Assembly: GCA_030706015.1 (NCBI GenBank)
Contig: JAUZPI010000001.1
Span: 62,001-126,000, forward strand
Reading direction: 5' to 3'
DNA: 64,000 nt
Source: Bacillota bacterium
Lineage (GTDB): Bacteria > Bacillota > Clostridia > Clostridiales > Clostridiaceae
The stretch's first letter is position 1, and every line of letters begins with the position of its first letter. Shown in pieces: positions 34,325 to 43,340 of this stretch. The translations under genes were made by a program, and so were the position numbers. Below the pieces are notes generated by a model. The model worked only from the letters and a program-made list of their open reading frames with translations. It did no database searches and was not told where the DNA came from.

Positions 34325-36811
34325 CTATTCAAATTTTAACTCTTGAACTATTTGCAATTTTCTGCTTCTTATTACCGATGATAATGATGTTACCAACATT
34401 AATAAGATTGTAGTAATTATTACAGGTAGAATTGTATTAACAGGATACTTCAAATCCATATCCATAGTAAGGAATTTAAATATATCCGTTAAGCATGTAT
34501 TTATACCATAAGCAGCTACTAAAGATATACATACACCGACTAGTGCCTGGAATATACCTTCTAGTACAATCATATATCCTCGTCCACCTTTAGTTAATCC
34601 TACTGAGCTGATTACAGCCATATCTCTCTTTCTTTGAATAAAGCTTATAGAAACATTACTTACTATACCAAAGGCACCTATTATCATGGTTATATATGAA
34701 AATATACTTAATATATTAGCCATCTGCATATTATTATCATTATTTTGCTTCATCATTTCAACTCTAGTAATCAAAGTAGCTCCGAGACCCTTTAATTTCT
34801 TTTCAAGAGCTTTTTTTGCATCATTTGGTGAATCCTTGGTTGTAATCCAATAGTTCGTTGGATATTTTATATCAAAATGCTTTGATGCAGCTTTTAATGA
34901 TATAAGATTTAAGTTTCCTGAGTCCATAAGTTTTGCATCATATATGGATAATACTTTAAACTTTTCACTTCTATCCTCAACATTAACGGCAACAGTATCA
35001 CCTTGCTTTATGTTATATCTTAAAGAAACTTGTCTTGAGATTATGATTCCATCCTCATCTTCATTTAGTGCATTAAGTTCCTTTTCTTTATCTTTAAACA
35101 CTGTATAATTCTCAAAATTCTTGTATTTTAATGGATCAACATACTGTACATTCATAATTTTAGTTGTATCTCCATTTAGATTTCCCATAATGCTGCCTAC
35201 TTCAATAATATTAGAAGCATCTGGATACTCATGAATGATATCATAAATGTTCTTTGAATAGTTAGAAGTCACTGTAACACCCACATCAAATTTCATCCCC
35301 TCATAAGCACCACTAACTGTATCCATCATTGTAGTCTTAAGTGCAGCTATTATTAATATTGAGATTATTGAAATAGTTATTAATCTCATGTTATTAATTA
35401 AAAGCCTAGAGGTTCTTACGTTATTAAAGGAAAGCATAGATAAGCCGTTAAGGTTTCTTATTCCCCTTACCAATGGGCAGCACACCCAATCAACAAGTTT
35501 AGGAATAATTAGCATTACTCCAAAGAAAGCTAAAATTATGCTGAATATAGCCCCTCTATAGCTCATTTTCTCTCCTGTAAAATGCAATATTACAGCTGAA
35601 ATAATAAATATTAGACCTACAACAAAACCCTTTATAGATATCTTATTTGATGCACTTACTGTATTTAATATTACATCTTTTATAGGCAATTTTCTTATTG
35701 ATAAAATCGGAACTAAAGTTGAAAGCAGGGATAAAGCTATTGCAAAAATAAAACCTCCTACGAAATAAGGTATATAATATTCTACTGTTGGTTTTACTCC
35801 ATAATCCTTCAGAGGATTGCCGGCATAAGCTATCAACGCAGTTAGTCCAGCTCCCATTGCATCTCCAATAATTGCCCCTAGAACACCATATGCTAAACTT
35901 TCTTTCAATAAAATGTATATTATTCTTCCCTTAGTAGCACCTTGGCTTAAAAAGGTTCCAATAATAGAGAGTCTTTCTGTTATTATTAACTTAAAGGAAC
36001 TGTATATAATAAATGTAGTCATTATTAATACTATTCCTAACATAAAGAACAACGGCATTTTTAGCATATTTAACTGCTGCTCAATGATTTGTTCATCAAA
36101 TATTTTTGAAGCTGTTATTTTATTTTCCTTGTTTTTCTTATTAAAATCTTTTATCCAAGTATCTAAATTGTCAGTTTTTACTGATAGCAGCATTTCACTA
36201 TATTGACCTTTTTTATTATATATTGAAAATACATTTTCCTCTGGTGTTACAAATGTCAATCGCTTTTCAGTTTCCATTCCAAATAAGCCTTTATTTGCAG
36301 CTGTTGCTGCTATCTTATAAATTTCATCTTTGCCTAATATATTTAATTTTAACTCGTCACCAACTTTAACCTTTAGCCTTTCACTTGTCTTTTGCGAAAT
36401 AATAAGCTTCTTTCCTGCGAAAGGCTCAAGATTATCGTCCTTAATAATTGTCATATTACCAAAAGTCTTAAAATCTGAAAGGCTTGTTCCACGTAAATCA
36501 AACTCCTTCTCATTATCATTGCTTAAATACCCTCCTATAGAAATTCCCTTATAGCTTTTCATTATGTCATTAGAATTCACATCGCTAGGATCAAATAGCG
36601 GAACCTCCAATCTTCTTCCTGGACTAACTGCCACATTAAAATCTCCATAATCCCCTTTTACCTGATTTGTAATGCTGCCTAGCAGTGCCTTAACAGACCC
36701 CAAAGAGGCAACCAATAGAGCTGTACTAATTCCTATAGATAACAAAAGTAACAGTGCTCTTCCCTTCTTTTCTAGCATTGATTTTAACAAATACTTACTA
36801 AAAACATTCAT
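34325..36811 (-). CDS. ABC transporter permease with duplicated FtsX domain
   Basis: An 828-residue permease with about ten helices: an N-terminal helix and extracytoplasmic domain (residues about 40-240), three FtsX helices (about 255-390), then two more helices, a second extracytoplasmic domain (about 490-680) and three final FtsX helices. LIITERLSIIGTFLSQGATK and FIQRKRDMAVISSVGLTKGG are the two internal FtsX motifs. Such large permeases usually export or expel lipids, lipoproteins or peptides. GAAGGAG precedes the ATG. No sensor kinase gene is adjacent. Confidence 0.9.
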   Translation of the reverse strand: MNVFSKYLLKSMLEKKGRALLLLLSIGISTALLVASLGSVKALLGSITNQVKGDYGDFNVAVSPGRRLEVPLFDPSDVNSNDIMKSYKGISIGGYLSNDNEKEFDLRGTSLSDFKTFGNMTIIKDDNLEPFAGKKLIISQKTSERLKVKVGDELKLNILGKDEIYKIAATAANKGLFGMETEKRLTFVTPEENVFSIYNKKGQYSEMLLSVKTDNLDTWIKDFNKKNKENKITASKIFDEQIIEQQLNMLKMPLFFMLGIVLIMTTFIIYSSFKLIITERLSIIGTFLSQGATKGRIIYILLKESLAYGVLGAIIGDAMGAGLTALIAYAGNPLKDYGVKPTVEYYIPYFVGGFIFAIALSLLSTLVPILSIRKLPIKDVILNTVSASNKISIKGFVVGLIFIISAVILHFTGEKMSYRGAIFSIILAFFGVMLIIPKLVDWVCCPLVRGIRNLNGLSMLSFNNVRTSRLLINNMRLITISIISILIIAALKTTMMDTVSGAYEGMKFDVGVTVTSNYSKNIYDIIHEYPDASNIIEVGSIMGNLNGDTTKIMNVQYVDPLKYKNFENYTVFKDKEKELNALNEDEDGIIISRQVSLRYNIKQGDTVAVNVEDRSEKFKVLSIYDAKLMDSGNLNLISLKAASKHFDIKYPTNYWITTKDSPNDAKKALEKKLKGLGATLITRVEMMKQNNDNNMQMANILSIFSYITMIIGAFGIVSNVSISFIQRKRDMAVISSVGLTKGGRGYMIVLEGIFQALVGVCISLVAAYGINTCLTDIFKFLTMDMDLKYPVNTILPVIITTILLMLVTSLSSVIRSRKLQIVQELKFE

Positions 36812-37070
36812 ATAAAAACTCCTTCTCTAAATTATGATGTTAACTGGCATTACCATATTTAAGTTAAGCTTGATTTTCATCACCCCATATCTTTATGATA
36901 ATTACCAAATCTTCATTTTTTGTTAATTAATTCTTAAAAATTCCTTAAGTTATGCTTTACTTCTATTAAAAATTCCCCAAGTTACTATACAACTATTCCG
37001 TGGTAAAGACTTCAGTTTTTTACAATTTTTTATTATAAATAATAAAAAACAATCTTTATCAGCATGCTAC
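36812..37070. other. Intergenic region between ABC operon and ZTP riboswitch
   Basis: AT-rich, no gene. On the minus strand, upstream of the ABC operon, CTTAAGGAAT and TTTTAAGAAT (36930-36949) are spaced like direct repeats bound by OmpR-type regulators; this is weak. The right end leads into the purine promoter at 37071. Confidence 0.35.
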
Positions 37071-37099
37071 TAGACATAGGTTTAGGTTAATGCTATAAT
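37071..37099 (+). promoter_or_regulatory. Promoter of the ZTP riboswitch transcript
   Basis: TAGACA (37071-37076) and TATAAT (37094-37099) with a 17-base spacer. Transcription would start near 37106, just before the aptamer. Confidence 0.7.
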
Positions 37100-37120
37100 C
37101 TTACTGTAATTTAATAAAAA

Positions 37121-37221
37121 AGATTATGTGACTGGCGGAAGTGGAGTTCACCACAGGGAGCATAATTGGCTTTGTATCGACCGCCTGGGTAAATATTTAT
37201 ATATCTACTCAGGCTTTTTTT
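37121..37221 (+). promoter_or_regulatory. ZTP (pfl) riboswitch with intrinsic terminator
   Basis: The aptamer shows ACTGGCGGAAGTGGA, the CCACAGGGAGCA core, and the 3' pseudoknot CGACCGCCTGGG, all hallmarks of the pfl/ZTP class. The expression platform is a terminator, GCCTGGGTA (37183-37191) with TACTCAGGC (37206-37214), followed by seven T. Because the 5' arm of the terminator is part of the conserved CGCCTGGG element, ligand binding and termination exclude each other. ZTP or ZMP signals folate shortage, fitting the AICAR transformylase gene downstream. Confidence 0.92.
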
Positions 37222-37253
37222 GCGTTAAATTTTCATAATTTGGAGGTTATTGT

Positions 37254-38429
37254 ATGAGCAATTCAGAATTCATTCTTAAGTACGGCTGTAACCCACAGCA
37301 AAAACCAGCAAAGATTTATACAAACAATGATTCACTACCATTTAAAATTTTAAATGGTACTCCTGGTTACATTAACTTTATGGATGCCTTCAATTCTTGG
37401 CAGCTAGTTAAAGAATTAAAGCAAATAACTGGACTTCCAGCTGCTGCTTCCTTCAAGCATGTTAGCCCTGCTGGTGCTGCAGTAGGACTTCCATTAAGTG
37501 ATGCTTTAAAGAAGTCTTATTTCGTAGAAGGTATGGATTTATCACCTGTTGCTGCTGCTTATGTTAGAGCTAGAGGCGCTGACAGAATGTCATCCTTCGG
37601 TGATTGGGCTGCTATAAGTGATATAGTTGATTTACAAACTGCTAATATTTTAAGCAAATCTGTTTCAGACGGAATAATAGCACCAGGCTATACAGATGAA
37701 GCTCTTGAAGTATTAAAGAAAAAGAAAAAAGGCAGCTACTGCATAATTGAAATGGACTGGAACTATGAACCAGAAAGTATAGAAAAAAGAGAAATCTACG
37801 GTGTTACATTCGAACAAAAAAGAAATGATGTTTTAGCAAATGAAGATATGTTAACTAACATAGTAACTAATAACAAGGATCTTCCTGAAAATGCAAAACG
37901 TGACCTTCTTATTTCTATGGCTGTTTTAAAATACACTCAATCAAATTCTGTTTGTTTTGTATTGGATGGTCAAGTAATTGGAGTTGGTGCAGGTCAACAA
38001 TCACGTGTACATTGTACTAGACTAGCTGCTTCCAAGGCAGATATATGGTATCTAAGACAACATCCTGCTGTTGCTAAGCTTTCCTTTAAGGATGGAGTTT
38101 CACAACCAAATAAAGACAACTTAATAGATCAATTCCTAAGAGATGATATTACTCCATTAGAAATGAAGGATTGGGCTGACATTCTAAATGAAGTTCCAGA
38201 AAGATTAACTGCTGAAGAAAAGGCAGAATGGTTATCTAACTTAAAAGGAGTTTCCTTAGGTTCTGATGCATTCTTCCCATTCAGAGATAATATAGATAGA
38301 GCTGCTAAGAGCGGAGTTAAATACATAGTTCAACCTGGCGGTTCTGTTAGAGATGATATTGTTATTGAAGCTTGTAATGAATATGATATGGTTATGTCCT
38401 GCTCAGGCATAAGATTATTCCATCACTAA
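37254..38429 (+). CDS. Stand-alone AICAR formyltransferase (PurH-like)
   Basis: A 391-residue protein matching the AICAR transformylase part of PurH, without the IMP cyclohydrolase domain. It formylates ZMP (AICAR) with 10-formyl-THF. Conserved motifs are KYGCNPQQKPA, SFKHVSPAGAAVG with the catalytic Lys-His pair, LKYTQSNSVCFVLDG, GVGAGQQSRVHCTRLA, DAFFPFRDNIDRAAKSGVKY and QPGGSVRDD. Bifunctional PurH has about 510 residues. The ZTP riboswitch ahead of it senses the substrate or its triphosphate. TTGGAGG precedes the ATG. Confidence 0.93.
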   Translation: MSNSEFILKYGCNPQQKPAKIYTNNDSLPFKILNGTPGYINFMDAFNSWQLVKELKQITGLPAAASFKHVSPAGAAVGLPLSDALKKSYFVEGMDLSPVAAAYVRARGADRMSSFGDWAAISDIVDLQTANILSKSVSDGIIAPGYTDEALEVLKKKKKGSYCIIEMDWNYEPESIEKREIYGVTFEQKRNDVLANEDMLTNIVTNNKDLPENAKRDLLISMAVLKYTQSNSVCFVLDGQVIGVGAGQQSRVHCTRLAASKADIWYLRQHPAVAKLSFKDGVSQPNKDNLIDQFLRDDITPLEMKDWADILNEVPERLTAEEKAEWLSNLKGVSLGSDAFFPFRDNIDRAAKSGVKYIVQPGGSVRDDIVIEACNEYDMVMSCSGIRLFHH

Positions 38430-38434
38430 TTAGA

Positions 38435-38472
38435 AAAGTGCTGCAGCCAGTAAGCTGCAGCACTTTCTCTTA
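38435..38472 (+). terminator. Terminator after the AICAR formyltransferase gene
   Basis: AAAGTGCTGCAG and CTGCAGCACTTT arms around an 8-base loop, just past the stop codon. Confidence 0.75.
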
Positions 38473-38529
38473 ATTTAGTGATATCACCTAAGATATACAA
38501 TATTTTTATATACAGTATACCTCACACAG

Positions 38530-38582
38530 GATAATGAATGAAAGCTCGACCTGAGGTCGAGAGAGTTAATTAGTTGGGCACA
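38530..38582. repeat. Palindromic intergenic repeat, copy 2
   Basis: CTCGACC-TGA-GGTCGAG stem in the conserved frame GATAATGAATGAAAG on the left and AGAGTTAATT on the right. It is about 100 bases from copy 3, same orientation. Confidence 0.65.
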
Positions 38583-38630
38583 TCTCTATACTTAGATAGT
38601 ACTACTAGTTACCACATTCTCCACATAAGT

Positions 38631-38677
38631 TTATGAATGAAAGCTCGACCTGGGGTCGAGAGAGTTAATTTGTGTAC
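38631..38677. repeat. Palindromic intergenic repeat, copy 3
   Basis: CTCGACC-TGG-GGTCGAG stem with conserved flanks TATGAATGAAAG and AGAGTTAATTTGTGTAC. Its right flank supplies the last codons and stop of cysK on the minus strand, so the element was either inserted at the gene's end or grew with it. Confidence 0.65.
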
Positions 38678-39597
38678 AGATCTGTTGATAGATATCTTTC
38701 TCCAGTATCAGGTAAAAGAACAACTATATTTTTACCTCTATTTTCAGATTTCTTTGCCAGTTTTGCTGCTGCAAATAATGCTGCACCTGAGGATACACCT
38801 GCAAGCAGTCCTTCTTCTTTTGCTAATGTTCTTGTTGTTTCATAGGCTTCGCTATTCCTTACTCTAATTATTTCATCTATTACTGTTACATTTAGCACTT
38901 CCGGTATAAATCCTGCACCTATTCCTTGAAGTTTATGAGGGCCGCGAGCTCCTCCAGATAGAACTGCTGCATCATTGGGTTCTACAGCAACTATCTTAAT
39001 GTTAGGGTTCTTCTCCTTTAGATATTCCCCTACACCTGTAATGGTTCCGCCTGTACCTACACCAGCAACAAAAATATCTATATTGCCTTCAGTATCTCTC
39101 CATATTTCTTCACCAGTAGTATCTCTATGAATATTTGGATTTGAAGGATTTGCAAACTGCTGTGGTATAAAAGAGTTTGGTGTCTTTTCTGCTAATTCTT
39201 CTGCCTTTTTTACAGCTCCCATCATTCCTTCTATGCCTGGAGTTAAAACTACTTCTGCTCCAAGGGCAGTTAATAGCTTTCTTCTTTCAATACTATAGTT
39301 ATCTGGCATAGTGATAATAATTTTATATTTTTTAGCAGCTGCTACAAGAGCTAAAGCTATCCCTGCATTACCGCTGGTTGGTTCTATAATCACAGTATCC
39401 TTATTAATAATTCCTTTATCCTCTGCATCTTTAATCATTGAAAGTCCTATTCTATCTTTTACACTTCCTCCTGGATTAAAGGATTCAAGTTTAGCTATTA
39501 TTCTTGCTTCCGCTTTAACTTTCTTATTATAATTAGATAGTTCGAGCATTGGTGTATTTCCAATTAACTCAATCAAACTCTTTGCTATTATACTCAT
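38665..39597 (-). CDS. cysK: Cysteine synthase (O-acetylserine sulfhydrylase)
   Basis: A 310-residue PLP enzyme making cysteine from O-acetylserine and sulfide. The PLP Lys lies in NPGGSVKDRIG (near residue 45), followed by EPTSGNAGIALA, the phosphate loop GVGTGGTITG near 180, GIGAGFIPEVL, and the C-terminal LPDTGERYLST. Length matches CysK. AGGAGG precedes the ATG. Its product feeds the metI-metC pathway encoded further right. The adjacent PadR gene on the same strand is 123 bases upstream. Confidence 0.95.
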   Translation of the reverse strand: MSIIAKSLIELIGNTPMLELSNYNKKVKAEARIIAKLESFNPGGSVKDRIGLSMIKDAEDKGIINKDTVIIEPTSGNAGIALALVAAAKKYKIIITMPDNYSIERRKLLTALGAEVVLTPGIEGMMGAVKKAEELAEKTPNSFIPQQFANPSNPNIHRDTTGEEIWRDTEGNIDIFVAGVGTGGTITGVGEYLKEKNPNIKIVAVEPNDAAVLSGGARGPHKLQGIGAGFIPEVLNVTVIDEIIRVRNSEAYETTRTLAKEEGLLAGVSSGAALFAAAKLAKKSENRGKNIVVLLPDTGERYLSTDLYTN

Positions 39598-39720
39598 AAA
39601 AAATCCTCCTGTAATTGCTATTTCATATATATTAAGCTAATATATGTAAGTACTAATACATATTAGTATATCAGTGTAAAAATTCCCCGTCAACAATTAG
39701 TTCTTACTTAACTTTAAGAG

Positions 39721-40290
39721 TTATTTTAATAACCTGACAAAAGAAGAATCCCAGGTATTATCTTTTTCAATTTCTTGTAACAATTCCTTAGTAAATTTCA
39801 ATTCCGTTTGAATTTTATACACATTGTACTTCAACATCATTTTAAAATTAATAGGTGTCTTTACTGGAGAATAATCTAATTTATTTTTTGCTTCTTTCTT
39901 CATTTCATGCAATCTTTTTATTCTGTTATTAAGCACTTTAACAGCCAGTTCTTTTTCTATACTGCAGATATGAAACAATGAAATACCAAAATTACTAGCC
40001 TCAGTATTGTAGGATTCAAGACCACACACTAGGAATTCCATTAGAGCTTTTTCACCTGCATCCGTTAAAGAATATATAGTTTTGGGAGGAAGATTCCCTT
40101 CTTGTTTTGTTTCACCAATGATATAACCATTTTTGCTTAAATTTTTAATAGTCGTATATATGGAAGCTGAAGACATAGGAAACCAATCCTGAACCTCTGG
40201 CCTTTCTAGCAACTTAGTGATCTCATATGGATTTAATGGTCTTTTCCAAATAAGTCCCAATACCAGATTAGATAATTTTGATAACATATT
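39721..40290 (-). CDS. PadR family regulator with C-terminal Vir-like domain
   Basis: A 189-residue protein: N-terminal PadR winged helix (NLVLGLIWKRPLNPYEITKL; SSASIYTTIKNLSKNGYIIG; PKTIYSLTDAGEKALMEFL) and a C-terminal helical domain of about 90 residues for dimerisation and ligand sensing. ATG at 40290 follows GGAGAG. It is divergent from a TetR gene, with 161 bases between. Target unknown. Confidence 0.88.
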   Translation of the reverse strand, partial: NMLSKLSNLVLGLIWKRPLNPYEITKLLERPEVQDWFPMSSASIYTTIKNLSKNGYIIGETKQEGNLPPKTIYSLTDAGEKALMEFLVCGLESYNTEASNFGISLFHICSIEKELAVKVLNNRIKRLHEMKKEAKNKLDYSPVKTPINFKMMLKYNVYKIQTELKFTKELLQEIEKDNTWDSSFVRLLK

Positions 40291-40451
40291 ATTTCTCTCC
40301 ATTTCGCAATAACTTTTGTGTTAAGACATTATACCATATTACCCAGAAAGTACATACCCAAATCCTCCTTATATTGACTTAGATAATTGAAAATGCTACA
40401 ATTCTTTTAACAGTGTTCAATACAACAACATCGTTTAAAAGGAGATATAGT

Positions 40452-41081
40452 ATGGGTATAAAAGAACGTAAAGAGCGTGAAAGAGAAGAAATGCGCAAAT
40501 TAATCCTTAATGCTGCAAATGAAATCATTACAACAGAGGGATTTGATAACCTGTCTGTTAGAAAGATAGCCAATAAAATAGAATACTCACCATCAATTAT
40601 ATATCATTATTTTCAGGATAAAGAAGATATCGTAAATAGCCTTATGAAAAATAGCTATGATAAGATTTTAGATACACTGACATCTGCTCAAATTTCATCA
40701 AAGGATCCTGTGGAAATAATGAGAAAAATGGCAAAAAACTATATTAATCTAACCATCAAAACCTCAGAAGAATATAAAAATATAATGCTTAACAGCTCGC
40801 CAGCTATCTTAGAACACACATCCGTACTTTTTCAAGGTGCCTCAAACAAAAGGAAGGCAATAGCAATGTTATGTAAATGCTTAAAGGATGTTTACAGTTC
40901 CATGAATGACAACAACATTGAATTAACCGCTCAAATCATATGGTGTGCCATGTTTGGACTTACAATGCGCCTTATAACTGAAACTAATATTAATGAAGAA
41001 CAAAGAAATAAACTTATAAATCATCATATAAAATGTATTATTGATGGAATGATATTAGGAACCCCCCTAGATAGTAATTGA
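40452..41081 (+). CDS. TetR family transcriptional regulator
   Basis: A 209-residue regulator. The helix-turn-helix reads REEMRKLILNAANEIITTEG, FDNLSVRKIANKIEYSPSII, YHYFQDKEDIVNSL. The C-terminal domain resembles the WHG-type TetR group. ATG at 40452 follows AAGGAG; 13 upstream codons are excluded. Fifteen bases separate it from the phosphatidyltransferase gene, so the two are one operon. Confidence 0.9.
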   Translation: MGIKERKEREREEMRKLILNAANEIITTEGFDNLSVRKIANKIEYSPSIIYHYFQDKEDIVNSLMKNSYDKILDTLTSAQISSKDPVEIMRKMAKNYINLTIKTSEEYKNIMLNSSPAILEHTSVLFQGASNKRKAIAMLCKCLKDVYSSMNDNNIELTAQIIWCAMFGLTMRLITETNINEEQRNKLINHHIKCIIDGMILGTPLDSN

Positions 41082-41096
41082 TATGGAGGCGTTAAA

Positions 41097-41663
41097 ATGC
41101 TTACTCTTAAGACAAATCTTATAAAGCAATTACCAAATATACTGACTCTACTAAGGATAGTGTTGACTTGCTTTATAAATTTTTATATACTAAGGCATTT
41201 TGGAAACTTAGGAGTTCCAATTACATTTTCTTTATTAATATTTATAACAGACTTATTCGATGGAAAAATTGCAAGATTCAGTGGACATGCTTCTGCTTTT
41301 GGAGCTGTCTTTGATGTTGCTGCAGATTTGTTTTTTATTGTAACATCTTATATTGTATTACTTTATTTACACATAACACCTTTATGGTTTTTATTTATAA
41401 TTTTATTTAAATTCATAGAATTTATATTTACATCATATTTCTTAAAGAAACATACAAGCGAAAAATCTATTTTTATTTTTGATTATTTAGGCAGACTTGC
41501 GGCTGTACTATTTTACATTATACCACTATTAGCCTATACCTCCTTTCAATCCTCTGCATTAATATTTTTCTTTATAACCCATATATTTATCCATATAGTA
41601 GCCTTCATGGTTTTTCTTTCTTCTGCATCTAGGCTGCTCAGTTGTGCCAGACTGCTATTTTAG
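41097..41663 (+). CDS. CDP-alcohol phosphatidyltransferase
   Basis: A 188-residue membrane enzyme with about five or six helices. The family signature DG(x2)AR(x8)G(x3)D(x3)D is complete in DGKIARFSGHASAFGAVFD followed by VAAD near residue 55. It transfers a phosphatidyl group from CDP-diacylglycerol to an alcohol such as glycerol phosphate, or performs a related reaction; the alcohol cannot be told. It is co-transcribed with a TetR regulator, which is unusual for a housekeeping pgsA and suggests an inducible paralogue. TGGAGG precedes the ATG. Confidence 0.88.
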   Translation: MLTLKTNLIKQLPNILTLLRIVLTCFINFYILRHFGNLGVPITFSLLIFITDLFDGKIARFSGHASAFGAVFDVAADLFFIVTSYIVLLYLHITPLWFLFIILFKFIEFIFTSYFLKKHTSEKSIFIFDYLGRLAAVLFYIIPLLAYTSFQSSALIFFFITHIFIHIVAFMVFLSSASRLLSCARLLF

Positions 41664-41766
41664 TTTCTGGACATTTTATTATTTAGCTGGAACATAGACA
41701 TACGATACTCTCTTAGAGTAAAATATATGAGTTTAGTATACCAAAATAATTTTTAGGAGAGTGCTA

Positions 41767-42687
41767 ATGAACTTTACTGCAATAGATTTTGAAACAGCTA
41801 ATGAAAAAAGAAATAGTCCTTGCTCACTAGGTATAACAGTTGTAAAAAATGGTGAAATATCAGAAGAAAAATATTGGCTCATAAAACCAAAGGAAATGAG
41901 ATTTGCTCCTATGAACATATGGATACATGGAATTAGTGAGGACGATGTAGCTGATGCCGTGGAATTTGATGAATTATGGGATGATATCTTACCGTATTTA
42001 AATAACTCCCTAGTGATTGCTCATAATGCTTCTTTTGATATAAGCGTTTTAAGAAAAACATTAGATTTATATAATTTACCCTACCCCAACCTTAGATACT
42101 GCTGTACTATGATAATGTCAAGAAACTTCTTTTCTTATTTAGATGATGCGAAATTAAATACGGTAAATAAACATTTAGGATACACCTTCAAGCACCATCA
42201 TGCCAGCGCAGATGCCACTGCCGCTGCAAATATATTATTAAAAATTAAAGATGAGCTGGAAATTGAGACCATTGAAGAATTAGCAAAATTGGTAGGAGTA
42301 AAAATAGGCACAGTTTTTGAAAGAAATTATACTTCAGCCGGAACTTTAGGACGTGGGGTTGTATCTAAAAGAAGGCACATGCCAGAAGTAAGCAGTACTC
42401 TATACAGCTGTAGCACTGACTATTTTAAGGATAAGGTTGTGGTATTTACGGGTCCCTTATCCACAATGTCCAGAATTGATGCAACAATACTTATTAAGAA
42501 GCTTGGTGGTATGGTGGGAAGTTCAGTAACAAAGAAAACTAATGTCGTAATTACTGGAGCTAAGAATATACACCTATTAAAGCCTCATCAGATGAGTATT
42601 AAATTAAGAAAGGCAGCTGAACTACTAGCTAAAGGACAAAACATTAAAATTTTGTCTGAGGAAAACTTCTTACGATATTTATCATAA
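41767..42687 (+). CDS. DEDDh 3'-5' exonuclease fused to a BRCT domain
   Basis: A 306-residue protein. Residues 1-165 are a DnaQ-like exonuclease: ExoI FTAIDFETAN, ExoII LVIAHNASFDISVLR, ExoIII HHASADATAAANIL with the catalytic His. Residues about 220-306 form a BRCT domain (KDKVVVFTGPLSTMSRIDAT; KLGGMVGSSVTKKTNVVITG) like those of NAD-dependent ligase. It is thought to act in DNA repair or proofreading; partner unknown. ATG at 41767 follows AGGAG; the GTG six bases earlier is less likely. Confidence 0.92.
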   Translation: MNFTAIDFETANEKRNSPCSLGITVVKNGEISEEKYWLIKPKEMRFAPMNIWIHGISEDDVADAVEFDELWDDILPYLNNSLVIAHNASFDISVLRKTLDLYNLPYPNLRYCCTMIMSRNFFSYLDDAKLNTVNKHLGYTFKHHHASADATAAANILLKIKDELEIETIEELAKLVGVKIGTVFERNYTSAGTLGRGVVSKRRHMPEVSSTLYSCSTDYFKDKVVVFTGPLSTMSRIDATILIKKLGGMVGSSVTKKTNVVITGAKNIHLLKPHQMSIKLRKAAELLAKGQNIKILSEENFLRYLS

Positions 42688-42713
42688 AACCAAAAAAGTC
42701 ATATTTTTAAGCT

Positions 42714-42747
42714 AAATTAAGGAAAGTCATTTGACTTTCCTTAATTT
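42714..42747. terminator. Bidirectional terminator after the exonuclease-BRCT gene
   Basis: AAATTAAGGAAAGTCA and TGACTTTCCTTAATTT are perfect complements around TT, between convergent genes. Confidence 0.8.
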
Positions 42748-42768
42748 ATTGTATCATATTTCATCTTA

Positions 42769-43248
42769 TCATTTTACTTGGACACGAAAGATTGTAGATG
42801 TATTGTGGTCATAGTTATCCCAATTAGCAAAAACGTTAAATACGTATTCTCCTTTTTCTGTTGGAAGCTTGAAGATATAGTCCTTTCCCTCCTTAGAAAT
42901 TTTATATTCCTTGGAATAGTAATCACCATCAAATTTCTGCCATATTCTCACATTTTTAGGTTTTGCGGAGATGGAAATATGAATTATATCACCAGCTTTT
43001 GCATCAAATCTTGAAGTAGTGAGTCCTACAGAATATTCTCCTTCTGTCTCATAACTACTACCTCCATTTTTAGATATCCAATTATAATCACCAAGAGAAG
43101 TGTCTACAGCCTTGCCATTATAATTAATTGTAGTAATCGGAGGCCAAAGAGGTATTTCTTTAGTCATGAGTCTATATATAAAATAACTACTCATTAAAAC
43201 TATAGCAGCAGAAATAATTTTATTCTTTGCAATATATTTTTTCCCCAT
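42769..43248 (-). CDS. Exported or membrane-anchored hypothetical protein
   Basis: A 159-residue protein. One N-terminal hydrophobic segment (NKIISAAIVLMSSYFIYRLM) acts as anchor or uncleaved signal. The extracytoplasmic part, about 120 residues, is probably all-beta and Ig-like (IHISISAKPKNVRIWQKF; KGEYVFNVFANWDNYDHN). Family not recognised. ATG at 43248 follows AGGGGG. Single gene. Confidence 0.7.
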   Translation of the reverse strand: MGKKYIAKNKIISAAIVLMSSYFIYRLMTKEIPLWPPITTINYNGKAVDTSLGDYNWISKNGGSSYETEGEYSVGLTTSRFDAKAGDIIHISISAKPKNVRIWQKFDGDYYSKEYKISKEGKDYIFKLPTEKGEYVFNVFANWDNYDHNTSTIFRVQVK

Positions 43249-43340
43249 GTTGTCGCCCCCTAATGCATCTTCACTATATTTATCCAATTATATACTAAAC
43301 AAACACAAGCTTCAACCTTTTACATAAGCTATACTTAGTA

